The notes under the pieces: model-generated
The model's database searches: none
What the model was told of the DNA's origin: nothing
What the model saw: only the letters and a program-made list of their open reading frames with translations
Origin: Arenibacter sp. F20364
Lineage (GTDB): Bacteria; Bacteroidota; Bacteroidia; Flavobacteriales; Flavobacteriaceae
Length of the DNA: 64,000 nt
Assembly (NCBI RefSeq): GCF_023015905.1
Contig: NZ_JALKBD010000006.1
Location: forward strand, 124,001-188,000
Direction of reading: 5' to 3'
Part shown: positions 9,746-18,296 of the stretch, in pieces
How positions within the stretch are numbered: the first letter of the stretch is position 1
Layout: each line of letters opens with the position of its first letter
Translations under genes and position numbers: made by a program

Positions 9746-10748
9746 GCTTAAATCTTTGTAGCAGACTAGCCTACAATATCTTTTAGCAACTGATATAAGC
9801 AAATATAAATGTGTTGGGTCATTCCGCCTAATATATTCACAAGACCCGTATTTCAAATTCCAAGAAGTATTGATCCCTATTTGGCAATCAATGCCGAGTT
9901 TTAAGTCCAACTCCTTACAGTCTACCTGGATATTCCGCATTGCCCTTAATGTTTGTCTTATATAACTCAAATCGGGAATAATTGAAATTCTAATTTAAAT
10001 GATTCCGATTCTTGATTCACTTCCAATTAGGAACTGACCACACCGTCAATTTAAATACAGGATTACCTATAATCCATAATTTATCGATACACAGGCATAA
10101 ATTTTAACAGAAGCATTTTTTTAAGCTGCTTTTTAAAAAATGTATAGGTTTAAAAAAAGCTTGAAATATATTTTATTTCAAAGTGTCAAAAATTTTTCTT
10201 ATCAAAATATTACTTGAATCTTAAAAACAATAAAGCAAATCTTATCATTTACCTATTCATCAGTTTGATCTTAAACGTCACAGTTTCTGAAATCAATAAA
10301 GTACCATCATATGATTCAGATGAAGTCGAAATTACAAATAGTGACAAACTGATCTATATATTGCTTGGGCCGTCTAGCCATACCTGAAAATCAAGTCATT
10401 TTAGATCACATTATATAATATACTTACTCCTCTCCATTTAGTTAAATTTATAATCTTCCAAGTATACAACATTACCCAATGTTAGTCCTTTCGATAATCA
10501 TATGACAGAAAGTAAACTAATAGTGGTCCATTAAAACCTCCCTTGAATTTTTTTTAAATTATGCCATTTTACAATAGGCTTTCTTCTCTCTTGCTCATTG
10601 AAGGAGTTAATTAGTATAGAATCAATCTAAATAATAACACTTAGATAACATGCTTAACCTTGCTTTTTCCCAAGCACAATATTGATATAACCTTGTGTTA
10701 AAGACCCCTGGGTATCTTTAACCAAATTATTAACCTAAATAATTAATC
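9746..10748. other. AT-rich intergenic region between divergent transcription units
   Basis: About 1 kb with no convincing gene. Its left 225 bp are an open extension of the HTCS frame but look non-coding: there is no signal peptide and the codons are unremarkable. The rest is very AT-rich with A/T runs around 10130-10210. It must hold the HTCS promoter (minus strand) and the promoter of the PhoX-like gene (plus strand). I saw no tRNA, strong hairpin or repeat. Confidence 0.6.
10693..10720 (+). promoter_or_regulatory. Candidate Bacteroidota promoter for the PhoX-like gene
   Basis: TATCTTTA at 10713-10720 is one mismatch from the Bacteroidota -7 element TAnnTTTG. TTGTG at 10693 is at about the right distance for the -33 TTTG element. 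This would place transcription start about 25 bp before the ATG at 10749. It was picked by eye only. Confidence 0.3.
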
Positions 10749-12224
10749 ATGAGAACATTAAAAAATGTATTACTTGGTAGCCTTTTGGTGGCATCTGCTT
10801 CCTCATGCTCTAAACTTGACGATTTTGTTGGTGGCCACGGAGGTGGTGACGACAATAAAAAGGAAGTAGCCCTTAAAAATCATTCTGATGTACCTGCCTA
10901 TTTCAAATTGGATCCTGCGTTCAGTAGCGTGAAAGTTTATTCTCTATTGAGTTCTGGAGATGTACTTATGGGTTCTCCTGAGTTTGTATATGGTTCAATG
11001 GCCGATGGTGCCGGACTTATCAAAGAGGACGACGGAACCTTTACCTTAATCAATAACTTGGAGGCAGATTACTCGATTGCTCGAATCACCTTTGACGAAA
11101 CCTTTAAACCAATGAAAGGGGAGTATATATTGAATGCAATTGCAACAGCCAGTACTGCTCAGTGTTCAGGAAGTTTGATTACTCCCGAGGAGCATGGTTT
11201 TGGGCCAATGTACCTGTCAGGCGGTGAATGGGGTGGGGCATCAAAAGGTGTATTCTCCACCGACCCGTATAAAAGTGTATCCAATGCAGCTGTTGCCACA
11301 ATGCTGCCTGCGTTCGGACAATGGTCTACCGAAAATGCCGTTGTAATCGGAAAGGATGCCTTTCCAGGCAAAACAGTTGCCTTTATTGGCGATGACCATT
11401 CTGACGATGAAGTTCCCTCTGGTCAGTTGGGCATGTACGTTGGAAATCACGGAGATCTTAACGGGGGTAAATTATATACCTTAAAAGTAAGTGATGCTAC
11501 GATTGCCTATGAAATGGATATGGAGGAAGGCGAAACTTACGAGGTTGAGTTTGTAGAGATGCAAGAAAGAACCATAGACCTATTGGATGCTGAGGCCAAG
11601 GAAAAGGGTGCGATGGGCTTCTCCAGATTAGAGGATATAGATTGGAGAAGAGGCATACCTGCCAACCAACGTGAAGTTTACATGGCCGTTACCGGAAGAA
11701 AGAAAGATGGTCTAGTTGGTAAAGGATCGCTTTATGGAAGAGTTTATAAACTTGTACTTAGTGAAAATGACCCCACTAAAGGTACTATTACCTGTGTGCT
11801 GGACGGCGATATGCTTGACGGTAAGGCAAAGGCATTCCACAGCCCTGATAACATTGTGGTAACTGAGAATTATGCTTACATTCAAGAGGATCCAAACGGA
11901 TATCCTGACACCCCAGATAAGGCTCACTACGCACAACTTTATCAATATAACCTTAACAATGGTGAATTGAAGACCGTGTTGGAGTGTGATCAAGACGCTG
12001 CAGCTGCCAATGGTATCGGAACCACAGATAATAATTGGGAAATTACCGGAATGATCGATGTTTCAAAAGAACTAGGTATCGACAACACCTTTATAATGAT
12101 CACCCAAAACCACGGTTGGGTACCAGCTGACGGGTCAGGTTTTACCGATCCTATGGCTAATTCTTCGGCAGATGCAACAAAAGAAGGTAGCCAATTATTC
12201 GTTCTTAAAGGATTGCCGAACTAA
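10749..12224 (+). CDS. PhoX-like (DUF839-type) lipoprotein
   Basis: A 491-residue lipoprotein with a signal ending in the lipobox ASSC (C20), followed by an acidic, glycine-rich linker. The body resembles the PhoX/DUF839 beta-propeller: FSRLEDIDW near 295 and FHSPDNIVVT near 365 match the places where PhoX enzymes bind Fe/Ca and phosphate. PhoX proteins are metal-dependent phosphatases, but many Bacteroidota relatives are uncharacterised and phosphatase activity is only an inference. It is followed after 5 bp by a di-haem peroxidase/imelysin-like gene, so the two products probably act together at the cell surface or in the periplasm. Confidence 0.72.
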   Translation: MRTLKNVLLGSLLVASASSCSKLDDFVGGHGGGDDNKKEVALKNHSDVPAYFKLDPAFSSVKVYSLLSSGDVLMGSPEFVYGSMADGAGLIKEDDGTFTLINNLEADYSIARITFDETFKPMKGEYILNAIATASTAQCSGSLITPEEHGFGPMYLSGGEWGGASKGVFSTDPYKSVSNAAVATMLPAFGQWSTENAVVIGKDAFPGKTVAFIGDDHSDDEVPSGQLGMYVGNHGDLNGGKLYTLKVSDATIAYEMDMEEGETYEVEFVEMQERTIDLLDAEAKEKGAMGFSRLEDIDWRRGIPANQREVYMAVTGRKKDGLVGKGSLYGRVYKLVLSENDPTKGTITCVLDGDMLDGKAKAFHSPDNIVVTENYAYIQEDPNGYPDTPDKAHYAQLYQYNLNNGELKTVLECDQDAAAANGIGTTDNNWEITGMIDVSKELGIDNTFIMITQNHGWVPADGSGFTDPMANSSADATKEGSQLFVLKGLPN

Positions 12225-12229
12225 AGCTT

Positions 12230-14077
12230 ATGAGATTCTTCAAAGAACAATTGAGTAACAAAGGGGTTTATGCTATCATAAGCCTCTTTGCTTTATATTA
12301 TTCCTGTAAGACGGAGAACTCCAGAATTGGTGATTTAGGATCGGCTACTTCGAATATGGCATTGGAGGAGGATTATGTAGATAAGCTTGAATTGTGTGGA
12401 AAATACCTTGATAGCCTTACAAAGACGAATACCAGGGATGAGCTTGAGAAATTCTATTTGAAATCACGGGAAGTATTCAAAAGACTAGAGCCTCTTTTGG
12501 CATTTCAGGATTTGGAAAATTACAAGTTCTTTAATGCCCCGAATATTCTCAAGGTAGAAGAAGAGGATGCCACTGACATTAAGATTAGGCAACCCAGGAG
12601 TTTTCAAGTACTTGAAGAGTCAATTTTCACGGATACTTTGGATGTCGCCAGTATTCATATAACGGGAGATCTGTTAAAAAATAGGCTGGCACTTTTGGCA
12701 AAGAACACCGATTTTGGGTACTTAAGAGACCATCACTTACTGTGGATATTGCGAAACGGATTTTTAAGGGTCGCCCTTACGGGAATCACAGGGTTCGACT
12801 CTCCGGTTTTGGAGAATTCACTTTCCGAATCGGTAATGGTTTATGAAACATTGGCAGATATTTTACAAGTCAACAAATCTAAATTCGAAAAAACTGAACT
12901 TTATGAGGAATGGAGCACTGAAATCAGTACTTCCATCTCCACCCTATCCCAAGGGGATTTTAAAAATTTTGACCGATACGATTTCATTAAAGAACATACA
13001 CAAAAACAATTGCGTCTTTTTAACAGAACAGTTGAAGATTGGGGAGTCTCCTTTCCTTTTTCCATGGCGATTACAAATGATGCGACATCGTTGTTTTCCG
13101 ATGGCACATTCAATCAGGATTATTTTTCCGACAGGGGTTCAGCAACCATGACCGCAGAGCGGATAGGTTTGGGAAAAGAACTTTTTAATGACACTAGACT
13201 GTCCAGATCGGGAAAAATTAGTTGTGCCTCCTGCCATAATTCAGATTTAGCATTTACGGATAGGAAAAAAATATCTGACGGACAAATCCGTAATAGCCCC
13301 ACCTTAACTTATTCCAGCCTACAGCAAAGCTTTTTTTACGATAGACGTGCTGGAAGCCTGGAGGGTCAAATTGTTTCTGTGGTTGAAAATGAATCCGAAT
13401 TTCATTCAGACCTTGAAAATTTGACGGAAATGGTCAAGGCTAGGTCGGATTATAGCGATAAATTTCAAGAATTATACACCAAGGGAACTACTGACTACAA
13501 TATTCGCAACGCAATTGCACAGTATATTCGTAGTCTCTCTTCTTTCGATTCAAAATTCGATAACAATATCAATGGTTACGAAAACTCCCTGACCCAAAGT
13601 GAAAAGAATGGTTTCAACCTGTTTATGGGGAAGGCAAAATGTGCTACCTGTCATTTCGCGCCTCTATTTAACGGCACCGTTCCCCCAAACTTTGCCGAAA
13701 CTGAAATAGAGCTGCTTGGGGTACCGATGGCGAATGATACCTTAAATGCAACTATAGATGGTGACTTGGGGGCCTATAATCTCTTTGGTACCGAGCAGCG
13801 CAAGTTCTTCTTTAAGACGCCCACAATTCGTAATATAGAAAAAACGGCGCCGTATATGCATAATGGGGTCTACAACACCTTGGAAGAAGTAGTGGATTTC
13901 TACAATAGGGGCGGAGGAACCGGTATAGGAATAGATGCTGAGTATCAGACCTTGCCACCAGAACCTCTGGAACTTACCGAACAGGAACAACAAGAATTGA
14001 TCGATTTTATGAAAACCTTGACCGATTTCCCAAAATCAGACAATATCGAAAAAGAAATTGCCCAATCGGCCATATAA
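12230..14077 (+). CDS. Di-haem cytochrome c peroxidase (MauG-like) with imelysin-like N-terminal domain
   Basis: A 615-residue protein. The N-terminus has a hydrophobic stretch ending in a probable lipobox (LYYSC, C26). Residues about 45-280 are helical with SFQVLEE, resembling the imelysin-type domain found fused to such peroxidases. Residues about 300-600 form the di-haem peroxidase, with haem motifs CASCH (near 330) and CATCH (near 470) and the late PYMHNG/FYNRGGG segments of the family. The family reduces peroxide or modifies partner proteins in the periplasm using c-type haem. It lies 5 bp behind the PhoX-like gene and is surely cotranscribed with it. The imelysin call is less certain than the peroxidase call. 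Confidence 0.88.
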   Translation: MRFFKEQLSNKGVYAIISLFALYYSCKTENSRIGDLGSATSNMALEEDYVDKLELCGKYLDSLTKTNTRDELEKFYLKSREVFKRLEPLLAFQDLENYKFFNAPNILKVEEEDATDIKIRQPRSFQVLEESIFTDTLDVASIHITGDLLKNRLALLAKNTDFGYLRDHHLLWILRNGFLRVALTGITGFDSPVLENSLSESVMVYETLADILQVNKSKFEKTELYEEWSTEISTSISTLSQGDFKNFDRYDFIKEHTQKQLRLFNRTVEDWGVSFPFSMAITNDATSLFSDGTFNQDYFSDRGSATMTAERIGLGKELFNDTRLSRSGKISCASCHNSDLAFTDRKKISDGQIRNSPTLTYSSLQQSFFYDRRAGSLEGQIVSVVENESEFHSDLENLTEMVKARSDYSDKFQELYTKGTTDYNIRNAIAQYIRSLSSFDSKFDNNINGYENSLTQSEKNGFNLFMGKAKCATCHFAPLFNGTVPPNFAETEIELLGVPMANDTLNATIDGDLGAYNLFGTEQRKFFFKTPTIRNIEKTAPYMHNGVYNTLEEVVDFYNRGGGTGIGIDAEYQTLPPEPLELTEQEQQELIDFMKTLTDFPKSDNIEKEIAQSAI

Positions 14078-14125
14078 GAGTCGATGGGCCAGTTGTTTAG
14101 GCCGGTAATAAAAGGGATATTCAAC

Positions 14126-14148
14126 CAAGATCATTGGGATCTTGTTTT
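14126..14148 (+). terminator. Rho-independent-type terminator after the peroxidase gene
   Basis: CAAGATC, loop ATTGG, GATCTTG, then TTTT. This 7 bp stem lies 50 bp after the peroxidase stop. It overlaps the last codons of the convergent small membrane protein gene. Confidence 0.65.
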
Positions 14149-14418
14149 GTCAACTCTATCTTCCCTCATTTTGCGTGCAAATGAAAAAAGTATGGCCAAT
14201 ACCAATTCAAACCATAGTCCAAGATACATGGGATAATGGTCGATAAGCGACATAAAATTGATGACGGCCGACACAAGAAGTATGAATAGGATATATACGG
14301 AAACTAGAAAAAAGATCAGGTTCCTCCTATTGCCACCGATCCGATCGTTCAAAAAATCATTGGTGGCGTTCCGTACCCTGGCAAGTGCCCTACCGGCATT
14401 TTGGATGAATTTTTCCAT
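14131..14418 (-). CDS. Small two-helix membrane protein, unknown function
   Basis: 95 residues. A basic amphipathic N-terminus (about 1-30) is followed by membrane helices at about 33-55 and 62-80 and a charged, basic tail. No family recognised. It lies on the chromosomal side of the element boundary, convergent with the peroxidase gene and just downstream of the original tRNA terminator. The open frame, ATG start and clear helix pattern favour a real gene, but nothing indicates a role. Confidence 0.6.
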   Translation of the reverse strand: MEKFIQNAGRALARVRNATNDFLNDRIGGNRRNLIFFLVSVYILFILLVSAVINFMSLIDHYPMYLGLWFELVLAILFSFARKMREDRVDKTRSQ

Positions 14419-14509
14419 TGAGATCCAATCTTCCTACCAATAAATATAATCAAAAGTGAAGAAATGGAACGGAAAATAAATGTTGTACCAATTTTTACCC
14501 AATGCCAAC

Positions 14510-14537
14510 AAAAAAGCCCTCCCATCTGGGAAGGCTT
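14510..14537 (-). terminator. Original terminator of the CAU tRNA gene, now left of the element
   Basis: On the minus strand a stem AAGCC/GGCTT with TCCC/GGGA above it, one internal mismatch and a 4-base loop, is followed by six T. It lies 9 bp beyond the left tRNA 3' fragment. Before insertion it would have ended transcription of the tRNA. It is now separated from the functional tRNA by the whole element. Confidence 0.75.
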
Positions 14538-14546
14538 GATTTTACT

Positions 14547-14594
14547 TGTGGTCCCACCTGGGCTCGAACCAGGGACCACCTGATTATGAGTCAG
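14547..14594 (-). repeat. attL: orphan 3' fragment of the tRNA gene (48 bp direct repeat)
   Basis: Identical over 48 bp to 57814-57861. It includes the T arm, variable loop and anticodon loop down to CTGACTCATAATCAGG, then diverges exactly where the right copy continues into the D arm. It cannot fold into a full tRNA. It is the host's displaced 3' end. Confidence 0.9.
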
Positions 14595-14696
14595 CCTAAA
14601 CATGGTCTCTTATAACTTAATATGGCTTGAAATGCCCATTTTACGGGTATTTTTCATATCTTCAATATCACATTAAACCATCTGAAATCAAAAAAA

Positions 14697-14718
14697 GCAC
14701 GCCGAAAGCACGCCGAAA
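14697..14718 (+). repeat. Tandem 11 bp repeat, candidate integrase arm-binding site (left)
   Basis: Two perfect copies of GCACGCCGAAA in tandem, flanked by A runs. The same pair in the same orientation occurs at 57748-57769 near the other end. They lie 103 bp inside attL and 45 bp inside attR, so both flank the core in the circular form, as arm-type sites of tyrosine recombinases do. The left pair lies 17 bp before the integrase ATG, so it could also let the integrase regulate itself. Confidence 0.6.
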
Positions 14719-14734
14719 AAAACACTCACTTTTT

Positions 14735-16048
14735 ATGGCCACTATTAAGATAGCCCTTGATAAACGGGCAGACCACACTACCAAAGATAATAAACACCCG
14801 TTGGTTTTACGCATAGGGCACGCCGGAAAAACACGAGATATTCAATTCAATGTACACTTAAAAGAAAATCAATACAATTTTAACACTGGAAAAATAACAG
14901 GTATATTGAATGCCGTGCGCCATACCAAGCGAACCCATAAAATCTATTCGGATGTGGATTTATGGGTCCATGAAAACCAGGGCGAAATCAAGAAATGGGA
15001 AATGGATCGTTTAAAATCAGAAATTGAACAGCGCTTTTTTAATATTTCCCCATCTAGAACCATCTTAAACCATGGGGGGAAATATCTTTCTCGCTTGCGT
15101 CTGGAACAACGCTTTTCCACCGCCAGTTCTTACGAGGATGCATTAAAGTCCTTGATTAAATTTAGGAGACATTTAAAAGGAATGGCGGACACTAATATAA
15201 AAACTCTTTATGAAATCAAGGAAGACGAAATGGTGCCTCTTGATGAATTCAAGAATCTAGATATGGAAATAAAGGCCATAGACTATGGTTTTGCGAAGGA
15301 CTTTAAAGCCTATTTAAGTAATCGCTATAAATCAAAAAATACGCCGGCAATATTCCTAAGAAGTTTACAGGCTATTATGAACGATGCAGGAAAGACATTT
15401 GAGGATCTAAGAGGCCATAAGCCATTATCGAACATCAAAAAGAAGAGCCATGCGAATGCTCCTGCCCCACTTGATTTGGAAGATATCCGTAAAATTAGAA
15501 TGTTAGAATTAGAGCCTAAAACCCCGATTTGGGACAATCGCAATTATCTATTGTTCATGTTCAATAATATGGGAATGAATTTTTTTGATATGGCAATATT
15601 GAAACGTTTCCAGTTTGAGGATAATCGAATCAAGTATTTTCGAAAAAAAACTCATTATGAAGGGGATTATTTTAGTGTACTGCAAAGTGATGAATCATTA
15701 AAAATCATAAATCATTATTTAAACGGTCAAAAAGATAACGAATACCTATTTCCTATCATACCTGAAAATACTTCACCAGAACGCTTGCATAAAGTAAACA
15801 AAGCAAAAGCAAAAATTTTCAATGAGTATGCAGCGAGAATTGCCGCCTTGTTGGGAATAGAAAAAAAGATTACTACATACACGCTTCGGGACACCTGGAC
15901 TAATATTGGTCTTGACATGGGAATAGACATCCGTAAAATATCTTCCGGACTTGGTCATTCGAGTGTTCAAGTGACCGAGAAGCACTATGGCAAAAGCGTT
16001 ACGGCAAAAATACTCGATGAAATTAATGCCAAGATTACTGGAGCATAA
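14735..16048 (+). CDS. int: Tyrosine recombinase/integrase of the element
   Basis: The ATG at 14735 (protein MATIKIALDKR...) gives 437 residues, the usual length for Bacteroidota element integrases. The frame is open from 14627, but that stretch contains the 11 bp repeats and is not protein-like. An Arm-type N-terminal domain (1-90) and a SAM-like core-binding domain (100-230) precede the catalytic domain (about 250-435). Visible catalytic positions are YTLRDTW (Arg II), LGHSSVQVTEKHY (His/Tyr box, nucleophile Tyr near the end) and a Lys in FRKKT. The Arg I region reads NNMGMNF where relatives have TRGMNF, so the first Arg is not obvious. Its position next to attL marks it as the enzyme that inserts the element into the tRNA. 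Confidence 0.92.
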   Translation: MATIKIALDKRADHTTKDNKHPLVLRIGHAGKTRDIQFNVHLKENQYNFNTGKITGILNAVRHTKRTHKIYSDVDLWVHENQGEIKKWEMDRLKSEIEQRFFNISPSRTILNHGGKYLSRLRLEQRFSTASSYEDALKSLIKFRRHLKGMADTNIKTLYEIKEDEMVPLDEFKNLDMEIKAIDYGFAKDFKAYLSNRYKSKNTPAIFLRSLQAIMNDAGKTFEDLRGHKPLSNIKKKSHANAPAPLDLEDIRKIRMLELEPKTPIWDNRNYLLFMFNNMGMNFFDMAILKRFQFEDNRIKYFRKKTHYEGDYFSVLQSDESLKIINHYLNGQKDNEYLFPIIPENTSPERLHKVNKAKAKIFNEYAARIAALLGIEKKITTYTLRDTWTNIGLDMGIDIRKISSGLGHSSVQVTEKHYGKSVTAKILDEINAKITGA

Positions 16049-16269
16049 AAAGCAATTTTATAATGACAGGTATTTGAGTCCTCTACGTCTACAATTCAAT
16101 TTTGGAAAGCCAAGTAATAAACAAGTTAAAACTTAAGCATTCATCCAAAGTCCATAAATGAACCATCATCGAACAATGCCCCTGTTTTAATTCAAAAAAT
16201 ATAATTTGCGCCCATATTTCATCTTACGCACTCGAATTTTTTATATATTGCGCCTAAATTCTACTTTTT

Positions 16270-17832
16270 ATGTCTTCTAGCCCTCATTTTTCAACTCATG
16301 CACCCATTTTTCAAGGAAGAAAAGTTCCTGAAGAAGGAGTCATTGTCGGATATGCTGCCATTATTCAAAAATTAGGGTTAAAAGTACCTATGCCAAATCA
16401 AATCGCATTGGTCTGCCAGCAAAACAAAAAATATCAATCCGAAGATTGGAACGTTTTACCAAAAAGTTACTTGCCGGATGACAATGCAAATCTCACAGAA
16501 ATAGAAGCGCTTTACAAACACTTGGTATTTTCGTTAAAATATGAAGGCATCAATCTTTTGTTTTTTAGCTTTCTGGCCAAACACTATTACGAGGAACAAC
16601 TATCAATTTTGGTAAGCATAGAACCAACCGGGCAGTACAGCAGACGTATTTGGTTCTTGCTAGAATGGATTATGCAGAAACCTTTGGCAGGAAAAGAAGA
16701 TCTGACCAAGAAAAGTTATGTGCCATTATTGGATGAAAATCTGCAATACGCTATAGAAGGTATAAGGTCATCTCGGCATTTAATTATCAACAATCTACCA
16801 GGCACACCTGATTTCTGTCCTCTCATATTCAAGACTGAAAAGTTAGAGAATTACATTTCCTCTAAACTTTCAGAACGAGAAAACGAGTACTTAAAAGGAA
16901 TCCGCAAAGACATTCTGCAACGTGCCGCGGCATTTCTACTATTGAAGGATTCCAAAGCATCGTTCACAATCGAAGGGGAGAGTCCTCGAAGTAAAAGGGC
17001 TGCCCGCTGGGGACAAGCCATAGGCCAAGCTGGCTATAGTGATCTTAGTAAAGAGGAATTCATCCGTCTTCAACAAATTGTAATAGAGAATCCAAGGTTT
17101 ATAGATATTGGTTTTCGAAAAAAGGGAGGATTTGTGGGAGAGCATGACCGCACAACTGGGGAACCAATTCCAGATCATTTCTCTGCACGCTGGCAGGATA
17201 TAGAAAAATTGATCAACGGTCTTTTGGAAACCAATCGACTGCTGTTGAGTACCAATATGGATGCGGTATTGATTGCAGCTTCGATTGCCTTTGGTTTTGT
17301 TTTTATCCACCCTTTACAGGATGGCAATGGCCGGATACACCGCTACCTTATTCATCATATCTTGGCAAAAAAACAATTTTCGCAACAAGGCATCATATTT
17401 CCAATATCCGCTTCTATTTTGGATCATATCACCGATTACAGAAAAGTACTGGAGGCCTATTCCCATCCGCTGTTGGATTTTATTGAATGGAAAGAGACAC
17501 CTGACCATAATGTAGAGGTTATCAATGAAACTCTAGATTACTATCGTTACTATAATGCCACCAAACAGGCCGAGTTATTGTTTGATTGTGTGAACGACAC
17601 CATAGAGAACGTTATTCCCAAGGAAGTGGTCTATTTAAGAAAGTTTGACGCCTACAAAAGGTTCTTGGAAGATGAATATGAAATGCCAGATAAGATGATA
17701 GCAATATTGGTTCGCTTTTTGGAACAAAACGAGGGCCAGCTTTCCCAAAGAGCACGGAAAAAAGAGTTTAATCAGCTAAAAGATGAAGAAATCCATCGTA
17801 TTGAAAAAAAGTTCAATGAAATCTTCAAATAA
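16270..17832 (+). CDS. Fic-domain protein (probable AMP-transferase) with inhibitory helix motif
   Basis: 520 residues. The Fic motif HPLQDGNGRIHR lies at about residues 346-357; His is the catalytic base and GNGR binds the nucleotide phosphates. The motif SFTIEG at about 231-236 fits the (S/T)xxxE(G/N) inhibitory helix, making this an intramolecularly inhibited class II Fic protein. About 230 N-terminal residues and a helical C-terminal extension (about 430-520) are not assigned. Such proteins transfer AMP from ATP to target proteins. It stands alone between integrase and mobilization genes, a common cargo position, with no separate antitoxin visible. Confidence 0.9.
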   Translation: MSSSPHFSTHAPIFQGRKVPEEGVIVGYAAIIQKLGLKVPMPNQIALVCQQNKKYQSEDWNVLPKSYLPDDNANLTEIEALYKHLVFSLKYEGINLLFFSFLAKHYYEEQLSILVSIEPTGQYSRRIWFLLEWIMQKPLAGKEDLTKKSYVPLLDENLQYAIEGIRSSRHLIINNLPGTPDFCPLIFKTEKLENYISSKLSERENEYLKGIRKDILQRAAAFLLLKDSKASFTIEGESPRSKRAARWGQAIGQAGYSDLSKEEFIRLQQIVIENPRFIDIGFRKKGGFVGEHDRTTGEPIPDHFSARWQDIEKLINGLLETNRLLLSTNMDAVLIAASIAFGFVFIHPLQDGNGRIHRYLIHHILAKKQFSQQGIIFPISASILDHITDYRKVLEAYSHPLLDFIEWKETPDHNVEVINETLDYYRYYNATKQAELLFDCVNDTIENVIPKEVVYLRKFDAYKRFLEDEYEMPDKMIAILVRFLEQNEGQLSQRARKKEFNQLKDEEIHRIEKKFNEIFK

Positions 17833-18296
17833 TTATTCGACAGTTATGTTTTGGATGTCGCTATTGACTTGTTACTGCTATAAGATGCTGTTGATCAATG
17901 ATTATTCTTAAACAAATTCCTTATTGATAAAATTAAGTTGGAAACCTTTATAATATCCCTGATTGATCGATTTCCCTGCTTTAAATTCTTTCATTTTTTT
18001 ACTTTACCTAAATCATCCTTAATTAACAAAATTATTGCTTTTCTTAAATACCTATATTCTTATTTAAGATTTCTGTATAAAAGCTTAAATATCCGGCTTC
18101 TTGTTTAAGCCTTTGAGGAAACATCGCCCCAACACCTAACTATCGTATCTCCAACAATTGAATTTCATTAACGTTTAGATAGATAGAACCCAATGGGACA
18201 TCCAAAGTATTTTGACCACTTTATCCTCTTCCCCCTAACCACTAATAAAGCACCCATAGTGTGCAAATTCCAATAACGGAAATGTTTTTTTGAAGT
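17833..18296. other. Non-coding gap between Fic and relaxase genes
   Basis: 464 bp, AT-rich, downstream of two convergent genes. I see no open frame of note and no strong hairpin. It contains a few T-rich runs that could serve as weak terminators. Confidence 0.5.

Noticed and set aside
9746-9970. 75-residue N-terminal extension of the HTCS
   Set aside because: It would bury the signal anchor behind an unlikely leader; the ATG at 9743-9745 fits the family.
14627-14734. N-terminal extension of the integrase frame
   Set aside because: It reads through the tandem 11 bp repeats and lacks protein character; the ATG at 14735 gives the usual family start.
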